A stretch of 64,000 bases of DNA from Aliivibrio sp. EL58 (GCF_900312675.1 NZ_OMPC01000009.1:1133699-1197698); one strand, 5' to 3'. Positions 8,398-19,310 are shown, counted from the first letter of the stretch. Made by a program: numbers and translations. The notes: a model not told the origin generated them from the sequence alone.

Positions 8398-10974
8398 ATG
8401 CAAGAACAATATAATCCACAGGATCTAGAACAGAAGATCCAAAAACATTGGGACGACAACAAAACGTTTGTTGTGACTGAAGACGCAAGCAAAGAAAAAT
8501 TCTACTGCCTCTCAATGTTCCCATACCCAAGTGGTCGTCTACACATGGGTCACGTTCGTAACTACACTATTGGTGATGTGGTTTCTCGTTACCAACGTCT
8601 ACAAGGCAAAAACGTAATGCAACCTATCGGTTGGGATGCGTTTGGTCTTCCTGCTGAGAATGCAGCTGTTAAAAACAATACAGCACCAGCGCCTTGGACA
8701 TACGAAAACATCGAATACATGAAAAACCAACTTAAGCTATTAGGCTTTGGTTACGATTGGAATCGTGAGTTCGCAACTTGTACGCCTGAGTACTACCGTT
8801 GGGAACAAGAGTTCTTCACAAAACTGTACAACAAAGGCTTAGTTTATAAGAAAACCTCTTCTGTAAACTGGTGTCCAAATGACCAAACTGTTCTTGCAAA
8901 CGAACAAGTTGAAGACGGTTGTTGTTGGCGTTGTGATACCCCTGTTGAACAAAAGAAGATTCCACAGTGGTTCATTAAAATTACTGAATACGCACAAGAA
9001 CTTCTTGATGACCTAGATAACCTTGATGGTTGGCCAGAAATGGTTAAAACCATGCAACGCAACTGGATTGGTCGTTCTGAAGGCGTAGAACTATCTTTTG
9101 CTGTTAACGGCGAAGAAGCTCCTTTAGAAGTATATACCACACGTCCAGATACGCTAATGGGTGTTACTTACGTTGGTATCGCAGCAGGTCACCCTCTTGC
9201 AGAGAAAGCAGCGGCAACAAACCCTGAGCTATTCGCATTCACAGAAGAGTGTCGCAATACTAAAGTTGCTGAAGCTGAATTAGCAACGATGGAAAAGAAA
9301 GGTATGGATACTGGCCTACGTGCTATCCACCCTCTTAACGGTCGTGAAGTGCCAATTTTTGTCGCAAACTTCGTATTAATGGATTACGGCACAGGTGCGG
9401 TAATGGCGGTTCCTGCTCACGATCAACGTGACTATGAATTTGCAACTAAATACAACTTAGACATCATCCCAGTAATCAAACCTGAAGATGGTTCTGATGT
9501 AGACGTATCTGAAGCGGCTTACACTGAAAAAGGCGTTCTGTTTGATTCTGGTGAATTCGACGGTCTTGCTTTCCAAGAGGCATTTGATGCTATCGCTGCG
9601 AAACTAGAAGCAGAAGGTAAAGGCAAGAAAACAGTAAACTTCCGTCTACGTGACTGGGGTGTTTCTCGTCAACGTTACTGGGGTGCTCCAATCCCAATGG
9701 TAACAACTGAAGATGGTGAAGTTCACCCAGTACCAGCAGATCAACTACCAGTAATTCTTCCTGAAGATGTGGTAATGGATGGCGTAACTAGCCCAATCAA
9801 AGCTGACAAAGAATGGGCAAAAACGACATTCAACGGTGAACCAGCACTGCGTGAAACAGACACCTTTGATACCTTCATGGAATCATCTTGGTACTACGCA
9901 CGTTACTGTTCACCACAAGCTGACGATATTCTAGACCCAGAAAAAGCAAACTACTGGTTACCAGTAGACCAATACGTTGGTGGTATTGAGCACGCATGTA
10001 TGCACCTTCTTTACTCTCGCTTCTTCCATAAGCTTCTACGTGATGCGGGTTATGTAAATTCAGACGAACCATTCAAGCAACTTTTATGTCAAGGTATGGT
10101 ACTTGCTGATGCATTTAGCCACACAAACGAAAAAGGCACAAAAGAGTGGATCGCACCAACAGATGTAACAATTGAGCGTGACGCAAAAGGTCGCATTGAG
10201 AAAGCAGTCGATAACCAGGGCCGTAACGTTGACCACTCTGGCATGATCAAAATGTCTAAGTCTAAAAACAACGGTATCGACCCTCAAGAAATGGTTGATA
10301 AGTTTGGCGCTGATACAGTACGTCTATTCATGATGTTTGCAGCACCTGCTGATATGACTCTAGAATGGCAAGAATCAGGCGTTGAAGGCGCAAGTCGTTT
10401 CCTTAAGCGTGTATGGAAATTAGTTCACGAGCACACAACAAAAGGCGCAACTGAAGCGTTAGATGTTGCCGCTCTATCTGGTGACCAAAAAGCACTGCGC
10501 CGTGATGTTCATAAAACGATTGCAAAAGTAAGTGATGATATTGGCCGTCGCCAAACATTCAACACTGCGATTGCTGCAATCATGGAATTGATGAACAAAC
10601 TAAATAAAGCACCTCAAGGTTCAGCACAAGATCGCGCTCTTCTTGATGAAGCATTAAAAGCGGTTGTTGTTATGCTTTACCCTATGACTCCACACGCAAG
10701 CTTTGCAATGTGGGATGCTCTAGGTGAATCAAACATAGATACCGCTGCATGGCCAACATTTGATGAAAAAGCACTTGTTGAAGATGAGAAAACTATCGTA
10801 GTTATGATCAACGGTAAATTGCGTGCAAAACTGATTGTTGCAGCTGATGCAACAGAAGAACAAGTGAAAGAGCTTGGTCTAAAAGATGAAAACGCACTTA
10901 AGTTCCTAGATGGCCTAACTATCCGTAAAGTTATCTATGTACCAGGCAAGCTTTTAAACATCGTAGCTAACTAA
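8398..10974 (+). CDS. leuS: Leucyl-tRNA synthetase
   Basis: This class I aminoacyl-tRNA synthetase charges tRNA-Leu, one of which is encoded at 205-289. The 858-residue protein has the HIGH-type signature HMGH at 49-52, the CP1 editing domain (about 220-420, with the conserved TTRPDT motif), KMSKS at 618-622, an anticodon-binding domain and a C-terminal extension. Length and motifs are typical. It starts the leuS-lptE-holA-rsfS-rlmH block, though a 201-bp gap with a hairpin separates it from lptE. No internal disruption was seen. Confidence 0.98.
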   Translation: MQEQYNPQDLEQKIQKHWDDNKTFVVTEDASKEKFYCLSMFPYPSGRLHMGHVRNYTIGDVVSRYQRLQGKNVMQPIGWDAFGLPAENAAVKNNTAPAPWTYENIEYMKNQLKLLGFGYDWNREFATCTPEYYRWEQEFFTKLYNKGLVYKKTSSVNWCPNDQTVLANEQVEDGCCWRCDTPVEQKKIPQWFIKITEYAQELLDDLDNLDGWPEMVKTMQRNWIGRSEGVELSFAVNGEEAPLEVYTTRPDTLMGVTYVGIAAGHPLAEKAAATNPELFAFTEECRNTKVAEAELATMEKKGMDTGLRAIHPLNGREVPIFVANFVLMDYGTGAVMAVPAHDQRDYEFATKYNLDIIPVIKPEDGSDVDVSEAAYTEKGVLFDSGEFDGLAFQEAFDAIAAKLEAEGKGKKTVNFRLRDWGVSRQRYWGAPIPMVTTEDGEVHPVPADQLPVILPEDVVMDGVTSPIKADKEWAKTTFNGEPALRETDTFDTFMESSWYYARYCSPQADDILDPEKANYWLPVDQYVGGIEHACMHLLYSRFFHKLLRDAGYVNSDEPFKQLLCQGMVLADAFSHTNEKGTKEWIAPTDVTIERDAKGRIEKAVDNQGRNVDHSGMIKMSKSKNNGIDPQEMVDKFGADTVRLFMMFAAPADMTLEWQESGVEGASRFLKRVWKLVHEHTTKGATEALDVAALSGDQKALRRDVHKTIAKVSDDIGRRQTFNTAIAAIMELMNKLNKAPQGSAQDRALLDEALKAVVVMLYPMTPHASFAMWDALGESNIDTAAWPTFDEKALVEDEKTIVVMINGKLRAKLIVAADATEEQVKELGLKDENALKFLDGLTIRKVIYVPGKLLNIVAN

Positions 10975-11060
10975 TTTAACTATTAACTGATTTACTAGTT
11001 AAAGTTACGTTATTAGCTAAAAAGTAATTTGAACCTTTTTTCTTATTACTTTTCTATTTA

Positions 11061-11089
11061 AAGCATAAGCAGTTTATCTGCTTATGCTT
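11061..11089. repeat. Perfect 12-bp hairpin between leuS and lptE
   Basis: AAGCATAAGCAG / CTGCTTATGCTT with loop TTTAT, followed by an interrupted T-rich stretch. It could be a weak terminator of leuS or an attenuator for lptE. The rest of the gap is AT-rich without a recognised element. Confidence 0.5.
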
Positions 11090-11175
11090 ATTTAACTGTT
11101 TTATCTTATGCAATAAATTAAATTGTCGATAGAATAGTTAAGTAAGCATTTAATCACCACTTGAGGAGTTACTCG

Positions 11176-11793
11176 GTGAAACGACTTTTATCTCTATTTT
11201 CTCTTCGTACGACAATCGTATTGACGCTATCACTTATGGTCTCTGCGTGTGGCTTTCATCTACGTGGAAATTATCTTCTTCCTGAAGAATTGCATGATAT
11301 TTCTTTAACAAGCTTTGACCAATACAGTGATTTAACTCGTAATGTGCAAAAACAGTTAAGAATGAATGGGATCCGCCAAGTGGCACCAACAACTGTAACG
11401 CCTAGCTTAGATTTAATTAGCGAAAGCCTTGGTGAGCGTACTTTATCTCTTTATCAAAATAGCCGAGCAGCAGAAAAAGAACTGACCTATACCGTTAGAT
11501 ATAGCGTTCTTATCCCAGAACATGACATTAAAACTTACACGACTACAGTTAATCGTAATTATCTTGATAACCCACTAACGGCACTGGCTAAATCGGTTGA
11601 ACGAGACATGATTGAAGATGAAATGCGCGCACAAGCCGCAGAACAGATCTTACGTCAAATGGCTCGATTAAAAGCAGATGATCAACCAGCCGAATCCACT
11701 GATACGATTACTAATAACGATGAGAGCGAAACCAAAGTTTCGACACAAGAAGTAATAAAAACAATGAGTCCATCAACTGAAAATAATCAATAA
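11176..11793 (+). CDS. lptE: LPS-assembly lipoprotein LptE
   Basis: This outer-membrane lipoprotein plugs the LptD barrel and helps insert lipopolysaccharide. GTG 11176 was chosen because GAGGAG lies 7 bp upstream; an upstream in-frame TTG at 11161 overlaps that ribosome site. The signal peptide ends at lipobox VSAC with Cys25, followed by GFHLRG, the usual mature start of this family. The last 40 residues are Ser/Thr/Asn-rich and probably disordered. It starts 2 bp before holA. Known as RlpB in older literature. Confidence 0.92.
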   Translation: MKRLLSLFSLRTTIVLTLSLMVSACGFHLRGNYLLPEELHDISLTSFDQYSDLTRNVQKQLRMNGIRQVAPTTVTPSLDLISESLGERTLSLYQNSRAAEKELTYTVRYSVLIPEHDIKTYTTTVNRNYLDNPLTALAKSVERDMIEDEMRAQAAEQILRQMARLKADDQPAESTDTITNNDESETKVSTQEVIKTMSPSTENNQ

Positions 11794-11795
11794 TA

Positions 11796-12830
11796 ATGAG
11801 AGTATTTCCAGAACAATTAGCGCAAAATTTAGAACGTGGTTTACGTCAGTGCTACCTTTTATTTGGTAATGAACCACTATTAAAGCAAGAAAGCTTAGAT
11901 ATCGTTCGCCAAACGGCATTCGCACATGGATTTGAAGAAAAGCATCAATTCACACTCGATAAGCAACTCGATTGGGAATTGATCTTTGATTGCACTCAAG
12001 CCTTAAGCTTATTTTCATCTCGACAAATACTTGAACTGACTATCCCTGAAACAGGGATCACAACAGCACATACCAATAAGATTAAAGAGCTTGTACCTGC
12101 TCTTCACGATGATATTTTGTTGGTCGTTCAAGGGCCAAGAGTTAATAAAGCTCAAGAAAATAGCCAGTGGTTTAAAGCCTTAGTTCAACTTGGTTTATTT
12201 GTACCTTGTAATACACCCGACAACCAACAGCTTCCTCGCTTTATTCAACAGCGTTGTAAAAAGCTCAAGTTAAAACCGGATGCAGAAGCAATACAAATGC
12301 TAGCTCAGTGGCATGAAGGTAACCTATTGGCTCTTGCTCAAAGTTTAGACAAATTAGCTCTGCTATATCCTGATGGTTTACTGACTTTAATTCGCATAGA
12401 AGAAGCCTTAAATAGAAATAACCATTTCACTCCATTTCAATTGCTCGATACCTTGTTATCAGGCCAAGCGAAGCGTGCACAGCGTATTCTTCGTCAATTG
12501 GAGAGCGAAGGAATGGAAGTTATGATTCTATTAAGAACGCTACAAAAAGAGCTATTTCTATTACAAACCTTCCAACAAGCGATTACTCAAGGCGAAGCTA
12601 TGTTTACTGTCTTTGATCGCTATAAGGTATGGCAAAACCGACGTCCTTTGTATCAATCCGCATTACAACGATTACCAATGATGCAAATACAGCAGCTTAT
12701 TCGCTCACTGGCATGCATGGAAGTCGCGACAAAAACAGACTTCGATACCAATTGTTGGCCACAACTTAGTCAATTGACTTTAGATATGTGTAATATTCAC
12801 ATTTCAGTGACACCCAACTTATCTCATTAA
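11796..12830 (+). CDS. holA: DNA polymerase III subunit delta (HolA)
   Basis: Delta opens the beta sliding clamp within the clamp-loader complex. The 344-residue protein is of normal length and shows the N-terminal signature YLLFGNEPLLKQES (residues about 20-33), a degenerate AAA+ region and a helical C-terminal domain. lptE followed directly by holA is the conserved order. In E. coli nadD follows holA; here only 56 bp separate holA from rsfS and nadD is absent. Confidence 0.95.
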   Translation: MRVFPEQLAQNLERGLRQCYLLFGNEPLLKQESLDIVRQTAFAHGFEEKHQFTLDKQLDWELIFDCTQALSLFSSRQILELTIPETGITTAHTNKIKELVPALHDDILLVVQGPRVNKAQENSQWFKALVQLGLFVPCNTPDNQQLPRFIQQRCKKLKLKPDAEAIQMLAQWHEGNLLALAQSLDKLALLYPDGLLTLIRIEEALNRNNHFTPFQLLDTLLSGQAKRAQRILRQLESEGMEVMILLRTLQKELFLLQTFQQAITQGEAMFTVFDRYKVWQNRRPLYQSALQRLPMMQIQQLIRSLACMEVATKTDFDTNCWPQLSQLTLDMCNIHISVTPNLSH

Positions 12831-12886
12831 TCGAGTATCACTGATATACTCCATTATAAATAATCCATTTCTTCTAGGTGATTACT

Positions 12887-13204
12887 TTGCAAGATAAAGA
12901 ACTCCATGATTTTCTATTCAACAATGTTGATGATATGAAAGCTGAAAACATCATTACTCTTGATGTTCGTGACAAATCAAGCATCACAGATTTTATGATC
13001 GTCTGTACTGGTACCTCAAAACGCCATGTTAGCTCTATTGCCTTGAACGTATCAAATAAAGCAAGAGAAGTCGGCTTAACTCCCTATGGTGTTGACGGTG
13101 AAGCAGAAGGTGAATGGGTTGTTGTTGATATGGGTGACGTCATGATTCATATCTTGCAAGAAGAACACCGTGCTCTGTACCAACTAGAAAAACTGTGGAG
13201 CTAA
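12887..13204 (+). CDS. rsfS: Ribosome silencing factor RsfS
   Basis: RsfS binds ribosomal protein L14 (uL14) and blocks subunit joining in starved cells. The 105-residue product contains the family signature [21 protein letters not shown]-like stretch in residues about 25-50. TTG 12887 was chosen: AGGTG lies 6 bp upstream and the length matches E. coli exactly. An in-frame GTG at 12878 is part of that ribosome site. rlmH follows 4 bp later and both act on the ribosome, a conserved pair. Confidence 0.92.
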   Translation: MQDKELHDFLFNNVDDMKAENIITLDVRDKSSITDFMIVCTGTSKRHVSSIALNVSNKAREVGLTPYGVDGEAEGEWVVVDMGDVMIHILQEEHRALYQLEKLWS

Positions 13205-13208
13205 TTTA

Positions 13209-13679
13209 ATGAAGCTTCAGTTAATTGCCGTTGGGACAAAAATGCCTAAATGGGTAGAAGAAGGCTACAAAGAATATAGCCGTCGCTTCCCTAAAGATAT
13301 GCCTCTTGAACTTATAGAGATCACTGCTGGTAAACGTGGCAAAAATGCCGATATCGCACGAATTCTTCAAAAAGAAGGAGAGGCAATGCTGGCTGCTGTA
13401 CCAAAAGGCAATCGCATTGTGACTCTTGATATTCCAGGAAAGCGTTGGGATACAGAGCAACTGGCAGAGCAGTTAGAAGTATGGAAATTAGATGCTCGTG
13501 ACGTATCTATTCTTATTGGTGGTCCTGAAGGTCTATCTCCTGCTTGTAAAGCCGCGGCAGAGCAAAGCTGGTCTTTATCTCCACTCACTCTTCCACACCC
13601 TCTTGTTCGTGTTGTTATGGCAGAAAGCCTATACCGAGCATGGAGTATTACAGCCAATCACCCTTACCACAGAGAATAA
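13209..13679 (+). CDS. rlmH: 23S rRNA (pseudouridine1915-N3)-methyltransferase RlmH
   Basis: This SPOUT-class methyltransferase modifies pseudouridine 1915 in helix 69 of 23S rRNA, using 70S ribosomes as substrate. The 156-residue protein has the SAM-binding knot motif IGGPEGLSP (about 104-112) and the C-terminal SLYRAWSI...HPYHRE end shared by the family. The stop is 3 bp before mrdA. Confidence 0.97.
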   Translation: MKLQLIAVGTKMPKWVEEGYKEYSRRFPKDMPLELIEITAGKRGKNADIARILQKEGEAMLAAVPKGNRIVTLDIPGKRWDTEQLAEQLEVWKLDARDVSILIGGPEGLSPACKAAAEQSWSLSPLTLPHPLVRVVMAESLYRAWSITANHPYHRE

Positions 13680-13682
13680 GAG

Positions 13683-15560
13683 TTGATTAAGCGCAAACGC
13701 ACACAAATTCGTGATTACCACGCTGAAACGAGACTATTTGCTTCCCGCGCAATCGTCTCGTTTGCGGGGATCATTGTGCTTATTGGTCTGCTATTGAGCA
13801 ATTTGTACAATATTCAAATTAATGAGTTTCAAGATTATAAAACACGTTCGAACGACAACCGTATCAAAGTCGTTCCTATCGCTCCAAATCGTGGCCTTAT
13901 TTACGACCGTAATCATAAGCCTTTAGCGGAAAACCGCCCTGTATTTAATCTAGAAATCACACCAGATAAAGTAAAAGACTTGTCACTGTTGTTTAGTGAA
14001 CTACAAACAATTTTACCTATCACTCAAAGTGATATTGATAGCTTTAAAAAAGAACGACGTCGTACTCGTCGCTTTAAATCTATTCCGATTTTATCCCAGT
14101 TAACCCAGAAACAAGTTGCTGTCTTTGCAGTAAACCAACACAAGTTCTCCGGTGTTGAAGTGAAAGCGTATTTAAAACGCTTTTATCCTTATGGGAAAAC
14201 GTTTACTCATGTACTGGGTTATGTCGCAAAAATTAATGATCGAGATCTTGCACGTTTAGCTCGAGAAGAAAAAGACGCAAATTACCAAGCAACGCGTGAT
14301 ATAGGTAAATTAGGCATTGAGCGCTATTACGAAGATACGCTTCATGGAACGGCTGGCTATCAAGAAGTTGAGGTTAATAGCCGCGGCCGTGTTGTACGTA
14401 CTCTAAAATACGTCCCGCCTATCCCAGGAAAAGATATCGTATTAAACCTTGATATAGAACTACAACAATTTGTTGAAAAACAATTAGATGGTAGACGAGG
14501 GGCCGCTATTGTACTTGAGCCTAAAACCAGCGCTGTTTTAGCTATGGTCTCTAGTCCTAGTTACGACCCAAATTTATTTGTTCACGGTATTTCAAGTAAA
14601 AATTATAACGCGTTATTGAATGATCCTGACCGCCCACTAGTTAACCGTGCAACCTTAGGAATTTATCCTCCAGCATCTACGGTTAAGCCGTTTATTGCCG
14701 TTTCTGCTTTAGAAGATAAAATCGTAACGCCATATACGACACGTAACGATCCTGGTTACTGGCGCATACCTAATTCAAAAACTAGGCCTTTTCGAGATTG
14801 GAAACGCTGGGGCCATGGCACCGTTAATCTAAAACAAGCCATTGAAGAATCGGTTGATACCTTTTTCTATCAAATCGCTTTTGATATGGGTATTGATCGC
14901 TTATCTACCTGGATGATGAAATTTGGTTTTGGTGATTACACCGGCATCGATATCCACGAAGAAAGTAAAGCAAATATGCCGACTCGAGACTGGAAAGTAG
15001 CCCGCTTCCGCACACCTTGGTATCAAGGCGATACAATTCCTGTAGGTATTGGACAAGGTTATTGGACCGCAACCCCAATGCAAATAGCCAAAGCAACGTC
15101 AGTCTTGGTTAATCATGGCAAAGTACAGGCGCCCCATTTACTCAAAGCGATTGTTGATGAAAAAGCGGAAGTGCCTTTTGAACCAGAGCCATACCCACCC
15201 ATTGAAGGGATTAAAGATAGTTATTGGCAACTGGCCGTTGATGGCATGATTTTAGTTAATAATGGCCCTAAAGGAACAGCAAGACGTATTTTCGCTGGAA
15301 CGCCTTATGTCAGTGCAGGTAAATCTGGCTCATCTCAAGTCTTTGGTTTAAATGGCCAAGAATATAATGCGGATGAAATTGCGGAACGTTTACGTGATCA
15401 CGCTTTATTTACCGGCTTTGCTCCAGCAAAAGATCCAAAAGTCATTATTTCATTGGTTCTTGAAAATGGTGGCGGTGGTTCAACTCAAGGTGGACCTATT
15501 GCGCGTAGTGTATTTGATCATGTACTGCTCCCAACTCCAAAAGAGGTAACTAAGAAATAA
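13683..15560 (+). CDS. mrdA: Penicillin-binding protein 2 (MrdA), elongasome transpeptidase
   Basis: PBP2 crosslinks peptidoglycan during rod elongation with its glycosyltransferase partner RodA, encoded next. The 625 residues comprise a short cytoplasmic tail, one membrane helix (about 22-43), a pedestal domain and a transpeptidase domain. The catalytic motif is STVK at 332-335, and the third box reads KSGS instead of the common KSGT. The start is TTG, 3 bp after rlmH. The stop overlaps the mrdB start in a TAATG arrangement, which suggests translational coupling. Confidence 0.96.
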   Translation: MIKRKRTQIRDYHAETRLFASRAIVSFAGIIVLIGLLLSNLYNIQINEFQDYKTRSNDNRIKVVPIAPNRGLIYDRNHKPLAENRPVFNLEITPDKVKDLSLLFSELQTILPITQSDIDSFKKERRRTRRFKSIPILSQLTQKQVAVFAVNQHKFSGVEVKAYLKRFYPYGKTFTHVLGYVAKINDRDLARLAREEKDANYQATRDIGKLGIERYYEDTLHGTAGYQEVEVNSRGRVVRTLKYVPPIPGKDIVLNLDIELQQFVEKQLDGRRGAAIVLEPKTSAVLAMVSSPSYDPNLFVHGISSKNYNALLNDPDRPLVNRATLGIYPPASTVKPFIAVSALEDKIVTPYTTRNDPGYWRIPNSKTRPFRDWKRWGHGTVNLKQAIEESVDTFFYQIAFDMGIDRLSTWMMKFGFGDYTGIDIHEESKANMPTRDWKVARFRTPWYQGDTIPVGIGQGYWTATPMQIAKATSVLVNHGKVQAPHLLKAIVDEKAEVPFEPEPYPPIEGIKDSYWQLAVDGMILVNNGPKGTARRIFAGTPYVSAGKSGSSQVFGLNGQEYNADEIAERLRDHALFTGFAPAKDPKVIISLVLENGGGGSTQGGPIARSVFDHVLLPTPKEVTKK

Positions 15561-16681
15561 TGAGAGTAGATATTGCATCAGGAAAAAATAGAGATTTTTT
15601 TCACCGTATCCACATCGACCTACCACTGCTATTAGGGATTTTGTTATTAATGGCTTGCGCTCTTGTCATTATGTACAGTGCCAGTGGCAAAAGCCTATTG
15701 ATGATGGATAAGCAAGCGATGCGTATGCTTCTCTCATTAGGCGTCATGTTTGTATTAGCTCAAATATCTCCTAGAGCCTATGAAGCAGCCGCCCCTTATT
15801 TATTTACAGTTGGCCTCGTTTTATTATTAGGCGTTCTCTTTTTTGGTGAGGCCTCTAAAGGCGCTCAACGATGGCTTAATCTTGGCTTTGTTCGTTTTCA
15901 ACCTTCCGAATTAATAAAGCTCGCCGTCCCTTTAATGGTAGCTCGTTATATTGGTAATAAAGCACTGCCTCCAACAATAAAAACACTTTTCTGTGCATTA
16001 TTGATGGTATTTATTCCAACAATAATGATCGCCAAACAGCCCGATTTAGGCACCTCAATCTTAATTGCAGCTTCTGGTATCTTTGTGATTTTTCTAGCAG
16101 GGATCAGTTGGAAAATAATCTGCGCGGCAGCGGTAGCCGTTGGTGGTTTTATCCCCATTTTATGGTTCTTCTTAATGCGCCCCTATCAAAAAGTAAGGGT
16201 ACAAACATTATTTAATCCAGAATCAGACCCACTTGGTGCTGGCTACCATATTATTCAATCAAAAATCGCAATTGGCTCTGGTGGGCTAGGTGGTAAAGGA
16301 TGGTTACATGGGACACAATCTCAATTAGAGTTCATCCCTGAGCGCCATACCGATTTCATTTTTGCTGTTATAGCAGAAGAATGGGGCTTAATTGGCGTCA
16401 TGGCTCTGCTCTCTATTTATTTGTTCATCATTGGTCGTGGTTTATTCTTAGCAAGCCAAGCTCAAACGGCTTTTGGTCGAATGATGGGAGGAAGTGTTGT
16501 TCTCAGTTTCTTTGTTTATATTTTCGTAAATATAGGCATGGTAAGCGGCATTCTTCCTGTTGTTGGCGTTCCACTTCCATTAGTCAGTTACGGCGGTACC
16601 TCAATGGTAACCCTTATGGCTGGTTTTGGTATTCTCATGTCAATTCATACACATAGAAAAGTTCACTCAAAGGCTAATTAA
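15560..16681 (+). CDS. mrdB: Peptidoglycan glycosyltransferase RodA (MrdB)
   Basis: This SEDS-family polymerase makes glycan strands in the elongasome together with PBP2. The 373-residue protein has about ten membrane helices and the family motifs [17 protein letters not shown] and [12 protein letters not shown] near the C-terminus. Both ends overlap neighbours by one base (TAATG with mrdA upstream and with rlpA downstream), a tightly coupled mrdA-mrdB-rlpA operon as in E. coli. Confidence 0.97.
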   Translation: MRVDIASGKNRDFFHRIHIDLPLLLGILLLMACALVIMYSASGKSLLMMDKQAMRMLLSLGVMFVLAQISPRAYEAAAPYLFTVGLVLLLGVLFFGEASKGAQRWLNLGFVRFQPSELIKLAVPLMVARYIGNKALPPTIKTLFCALLMVFIPTIMIAKQPDLGTSILIAASGIFVIFLAGISWKIICAAAVAVGGFIPILWFFLMRPYQKVRVQTLFNPESDPLGAGYHIIQSKIAIGSGGLGGKGWLHGTQSQLEFIPERHTDFIFAVIAEEWGLIGVMALLSIYLFIIGRGLFLASQAQTAFGRMMGGSVVLSFFVYIFVNIGMVSGILPVVGVPLPLVSYGGTSMVTLMAGFGILMSIHTHRKVHSKAN

Positions 16682-17487
16682 TGCGCATTTTTTTACTCGC
16701 ACTCTCTCTTGTATTAGCAGGCTGTGCTTCTGAACCAACAGTAAATAAAGACGAACCTAATGCAGGTCGTTATCAAATAGACAGTGATGTTGCTCCGCAG
16801 ACTCCTATATCAGTTGAACATATTGAGGATGCTCATCCACGCTATGAGCCAAAAAGTTTATACGGCAACAAAGATTACACTTTATTAGGTCAAGACTATC
16901 CAATAGTTAAAGAACCAAAAGGCTTTACTCAAGAAGGAAAAAGCTCTTGGTATGGTAATAAGTTCCATGGGCATAAAACCTCTAATGGTGAGGTATATGA
17001 TATGTACTCAATGAGTGCTGCTCATAAAACATTACCAATCCCTAGCTATGTTAAAGTGACCAATAAAGACAATGGAAAAACAGCGATTGTTCGTGTTAAT
17101 GACCGTGGTCCTTTCCATGAGGGACGCATTATTGATTTAAGTTTTGCAGCAGCAACGAAATTAGATGTGATAAAAACAGGTACAGCTAATGTGAAGATTG
17201 AATATATTGCCATTGATAAGCCGACCAACATTCAAGATTGGCATGCGATAGATCCAAATCAATACTATATCCAAATGGTTGCAGTGAAAAATAAAGACAG
17301 TGCAGAGAAAGCCGCTTTGCTACTACAAGAAAAATTCAACACCTCTACGAACATAATAAAATCAAATTACGGATTTCGAGTTCGTTTAGGTCCATTTCTT
17401 GATCGTGATGTTGCCGATAAAAAATTATTAAAAGTGAAGAATACTAATTACTCATCGGCATTTATTATCCAAGAAGCAAAAAAATAG
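16681..17487 (+). CDS. rlpA: Septal ring lytic transglycosylase RlpA (lipoprotein)
   Basis: RlpA is an outer-membrane lipoprotein; in Pseudomonas its double-psi beta-barrel domain cleaves glycan strands that lack stem peptides. The 268 residues have lipobox LAGC with Cys15, a DPBB domain at about 85-180 (GKSSWYGNKFHGHKTSNGE; VRVNDRGPF) and a C-terminal SPOR domain at about 190-266 that should bind denuded septal peptidoglycan. It is coupled to mrdB by TAATG. Whether it has lytic activity here is unknown. Confidence 0.94.
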   Translation: MRIFLLALSLVLAGCASEPTVNKDEPNAGRYQIDSDVAPQTPISVEHIEDAHPRYEPKSLYGNKDYTLLGQDYPIVKEPKGFTQEGKSSWYGNKFHGHKTSNGEVYDMYSMSAAHKTLPIPSYVKVTNKDNGKTAIVRVNDRGPFHEGRIIDLSFAAATKLDVIKTGTANVKIEYIAIDKPTNIQDWHAIDPNQYYIQMVAVKNKDSAEKAALLLQEKFNTSTNIIKSNYGFRVRLGPFLDRDVADKKLLKVKNTNYSSAFIIQEAKK

Positions 17488-17596
17488 GCTTTTTAATGTC
17501 AACGTTGAGTGAATATTGTAACTAGATATCAGCACTCACTTATAAGACAAACATTAGTTGAACTAATTGAAAATATGATTGTCTTTACATAACAAT

Positions 17597-17647
17597 AAGA
17601 TAGCCATAATAACAATTCTCATGTTATGAATTATTATTAGCTATCTT
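17597..17647. repeat. Long imperfect hairpin between rlpA and dacA
   Basis: Outer stem AAGATAGC/GCTATCTT continues, after small bulges, into an inner AT-rich stem (AATAACAATTC/GAATTATTATT). TTTTC follows on the plus strand. It lies 110 bp after rlpA and 100 bp before dacA and is probably the terminator of the mrdA-mrdB-rlpA operon. The rest of the 259-bp gap shows only the dacA promoter candidate. Confidence 0.5.
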
Positions 17648-17679
17648 TTCATAAGAAATCAGTTATTTAATTACACATC

Positions 17680-17707
17680 TGGTCATGATATCCAAATCTG
17701 CTATTAT
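17680..17707 (+). promoter_or_regulatory. Candidate promoter for dacA
   Basis: TGGTCA, 16 bp, TATTAT. The -10 match is 5/6 and the -35 match 4/6. The predicted leader is about 33 nt. Confidence 0.35.
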
Positions 17708-17746
17708 GTACGCAGTTCACTACCTCAAAGTGCAAAAGTTATTATT

Positions 17747-18922
17747 ATGAAGAAATCAGCAAAACAGTTAAAACGAATTATTTTATCGAGCTTCATTCTT
17801 GGCTCTACTGTTGCAGTAGCTGCCCCAGCAGTTATCCCTAACGCACCTCAAATTGCGGCAAAGGGCTACGTGCTAATGGACTATCATTCAGGCAAAGTTC
17901 TTGCTGAAAAAGACATGAACGTCCGAATGAACCCTGCAAGTTTAACTAAAATGATGACAAGCTATGTTATTGGTCAAGAAATCGAAAGTGGCAATATTTC
18001 GATGGATGACGATGTTGTTATCAGTAAAAATGCATGGGCTAAAAACTTCCCTGGTTCATCTAAGATGTTCATCGAAGTTGGTAGTACAATTAAAGTACGC
18101 GACTTAAACCAAGGCATTATTGTTCAATCTGGCAATGATGCTTGTGTTGCAATGGCTGAACACGTTGCTGGCTCTGAAGATGCATTTGTCGATCTAATGA
18201 ATGCATGGGGTAGAACTCTAAAGCTTGAAAATACTCATTTTGGCAATGTTCACGGCCTAGATAGCGATGATTTATACTCTACGCCTTATGATATGGCATT
18301 AATCGGACAAGCTTTAATCCGTGACGTTCCAGAAGAATACCGCGTATATGCTCAAAAATCATATACTTACAACGGTATCACTCAATATAACCGTAATGGT
18401 TTATTGTGGGATAAAAGCATGAATGTTGATGGTATTAAAACGGGTCATACTGATGGTGCCGGTTACAACTTAGTAAGTTCTGCAACTGAAGGTAAAATGC
18501 GTTTAGTTGCTGTAGTTATGGGCACTAAATCTGGTAATGCACGTAAAGCTGAAAGTAAAAAATTACTTAACTACGGCTTCCGATTCTTCGAAACAGTTTC
18601 TCCACACAAAGCAAACGAAACCTTCGTAACTGAAAAAGTATGGATGGGTAGCACTGATGAAGTTGCTCTAGGCGTTGCTGAAGATACTTATGTTACTCTT
18701 CCTCGTGGTCAAGCTAAGAAGATGACAGCAAGTTTTGTTCTAGAAAAAACACTTGAAGCGCCGATCTATAAAGGTGATGTTGTTGGTAAGCTTTTCTACC
18801 AAGTCGACGGTGAAGACATTGCTGAATACCCACTGCTTGCACTAAATGATGTTGAAGAAGGTGGCATTTTCAGTCGTCTAATCGATTACATCGTATTAAT
18901 GTTTAAAGGTTGGTTAAGCTAA
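17747..18922 (+). CDS. dacA: D-alanyl-D-alanine carboxypeptidase (PBP5/6 family, DacA)
   Basis: This enzyme trims the terminal D-Ala from peptidoglycan pentapeptides in the periplasm. The 391-residue precursor has a signal peptide (cleavage after about residue 26), the penicillin-binding motifs SLTK (65-68), SGN (128-130) and KTG (231-233), a C-terminal beta domain and a final amphipathic helix (about 375-391) that anchors the protein to the inner membrane. rlpA-dacA-ybeD-lipB is the E. coli order. Confidence 0.97.
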   Translation: MKKSAKQLKRIILSSFILGSTVAVAAPAVIPNAPQIAAKGYVLMDYHSGKVLAEKDMNVRMNPASLTKMMTSYVIGQEIESGNISMDDDVVISKNAWAKNFPGSSKMFIEVGSTIKVRDLNQGIIVQSGNDACVAMAEHVAGSEDAFVDLMNAWGRTLKLENTHFGNVHGLDSDDLYSTPYDMALIGQALIRDVPEEYRVYAQKSYTYNGITQYNRNGLLWDKSMNVDGIKTGHTDGAGYNLVSSATEGKMRLVAVVMGTKSGNARKAESKKLLNYGFRFFETVSPHKANETFVTEKVWMGSTDEVALGVAEDTYVTLPRGQAKKMTASFVLEKTLEAPIYKGDVVGKLFYQVDGEDIAEYPLLALNDVEEGGIFSRLIDYIVLMFKGWLS

Positions 18923-18934
18923 TAGCTAACGAGT

Positions 18935-18965
18935 TAAAAAAGGTGGCTTCGGTCACCTTTTTTTA
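18935..18965 (+). terminator. Intrinsic terminator of dacA
   Basis: Stem AAAAAAGGTGGC / GTCACCTTTTTT closed by a UUCG tetraloop and ending in a T-run, 13 bp after dacA. Confidence 0.92.
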
Positions 18966-18971
18966 TTTCCC

Positions 18972-19000
18972 TTGTTATCTGACTTAGGTCACAGTAAAAT
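18972..19000 (+). promoter_or_regulatory. Candidate promoter for ybeD
   Basis: TTGTTA, 17 bp, TAAAAT, directly after the dacA terminator. Its position supports a ybeD start at 19041, since the upstream in-frame TTG (18972) is itself the -35 box. Confidence 0.45.
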
Positions 19001-19040
19001 TCCCTTCTTACTATTTATCCACTCTCGATTGGAGACGGTT

Positions 19041-19310
19041 ATGCAAGAGCAACCAAAGCTAAAAGATCTTCTAGAATTCCCATGTAAATTTACTTATAAA
19101 GCCGTTGGCCTTGCTCACGAAGACCTTCCAGTACTTGTACTTGAAGTAATTCAACGTCATGCTCCTGGTGATTACACTCCACAAGTAAAAGCGAGTGGCA
19201 AAGGTAACTACAACTCTGTATCTGTAAGTATTACAGCTACATCGATTGAACAAGTAGAAACGCTATATAAAGAACTAGCAGAAATCGAAATGGTTCGCAT
19301 GGTTTTATAA
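19041..19310 (+). CDS. ybeD: YbeD family protein (DUF493)
   Basis: This small conserved protein has an ACT-like fold and an unknown function, found next to lipB across gammaproteobacteria. ATG 19041 was preferred (TGGAGACG 5 bp upstream), giving 89 residues that align end to end with E. coli YbeD as I recall it ([15 protein letters not shown]... EIEMVRMVL). The context suggests, but does not prove, a link to lipoate metabolism. Confidence 0.93.
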   Translation: MQEQPKLKDLLEFPCKFTYKAVGLAHEDLPVLVLEVIQRHAPGDYTPQVKASGKGNYNSVSVSITATSIEQVETLYKELAEIEMVRMVL

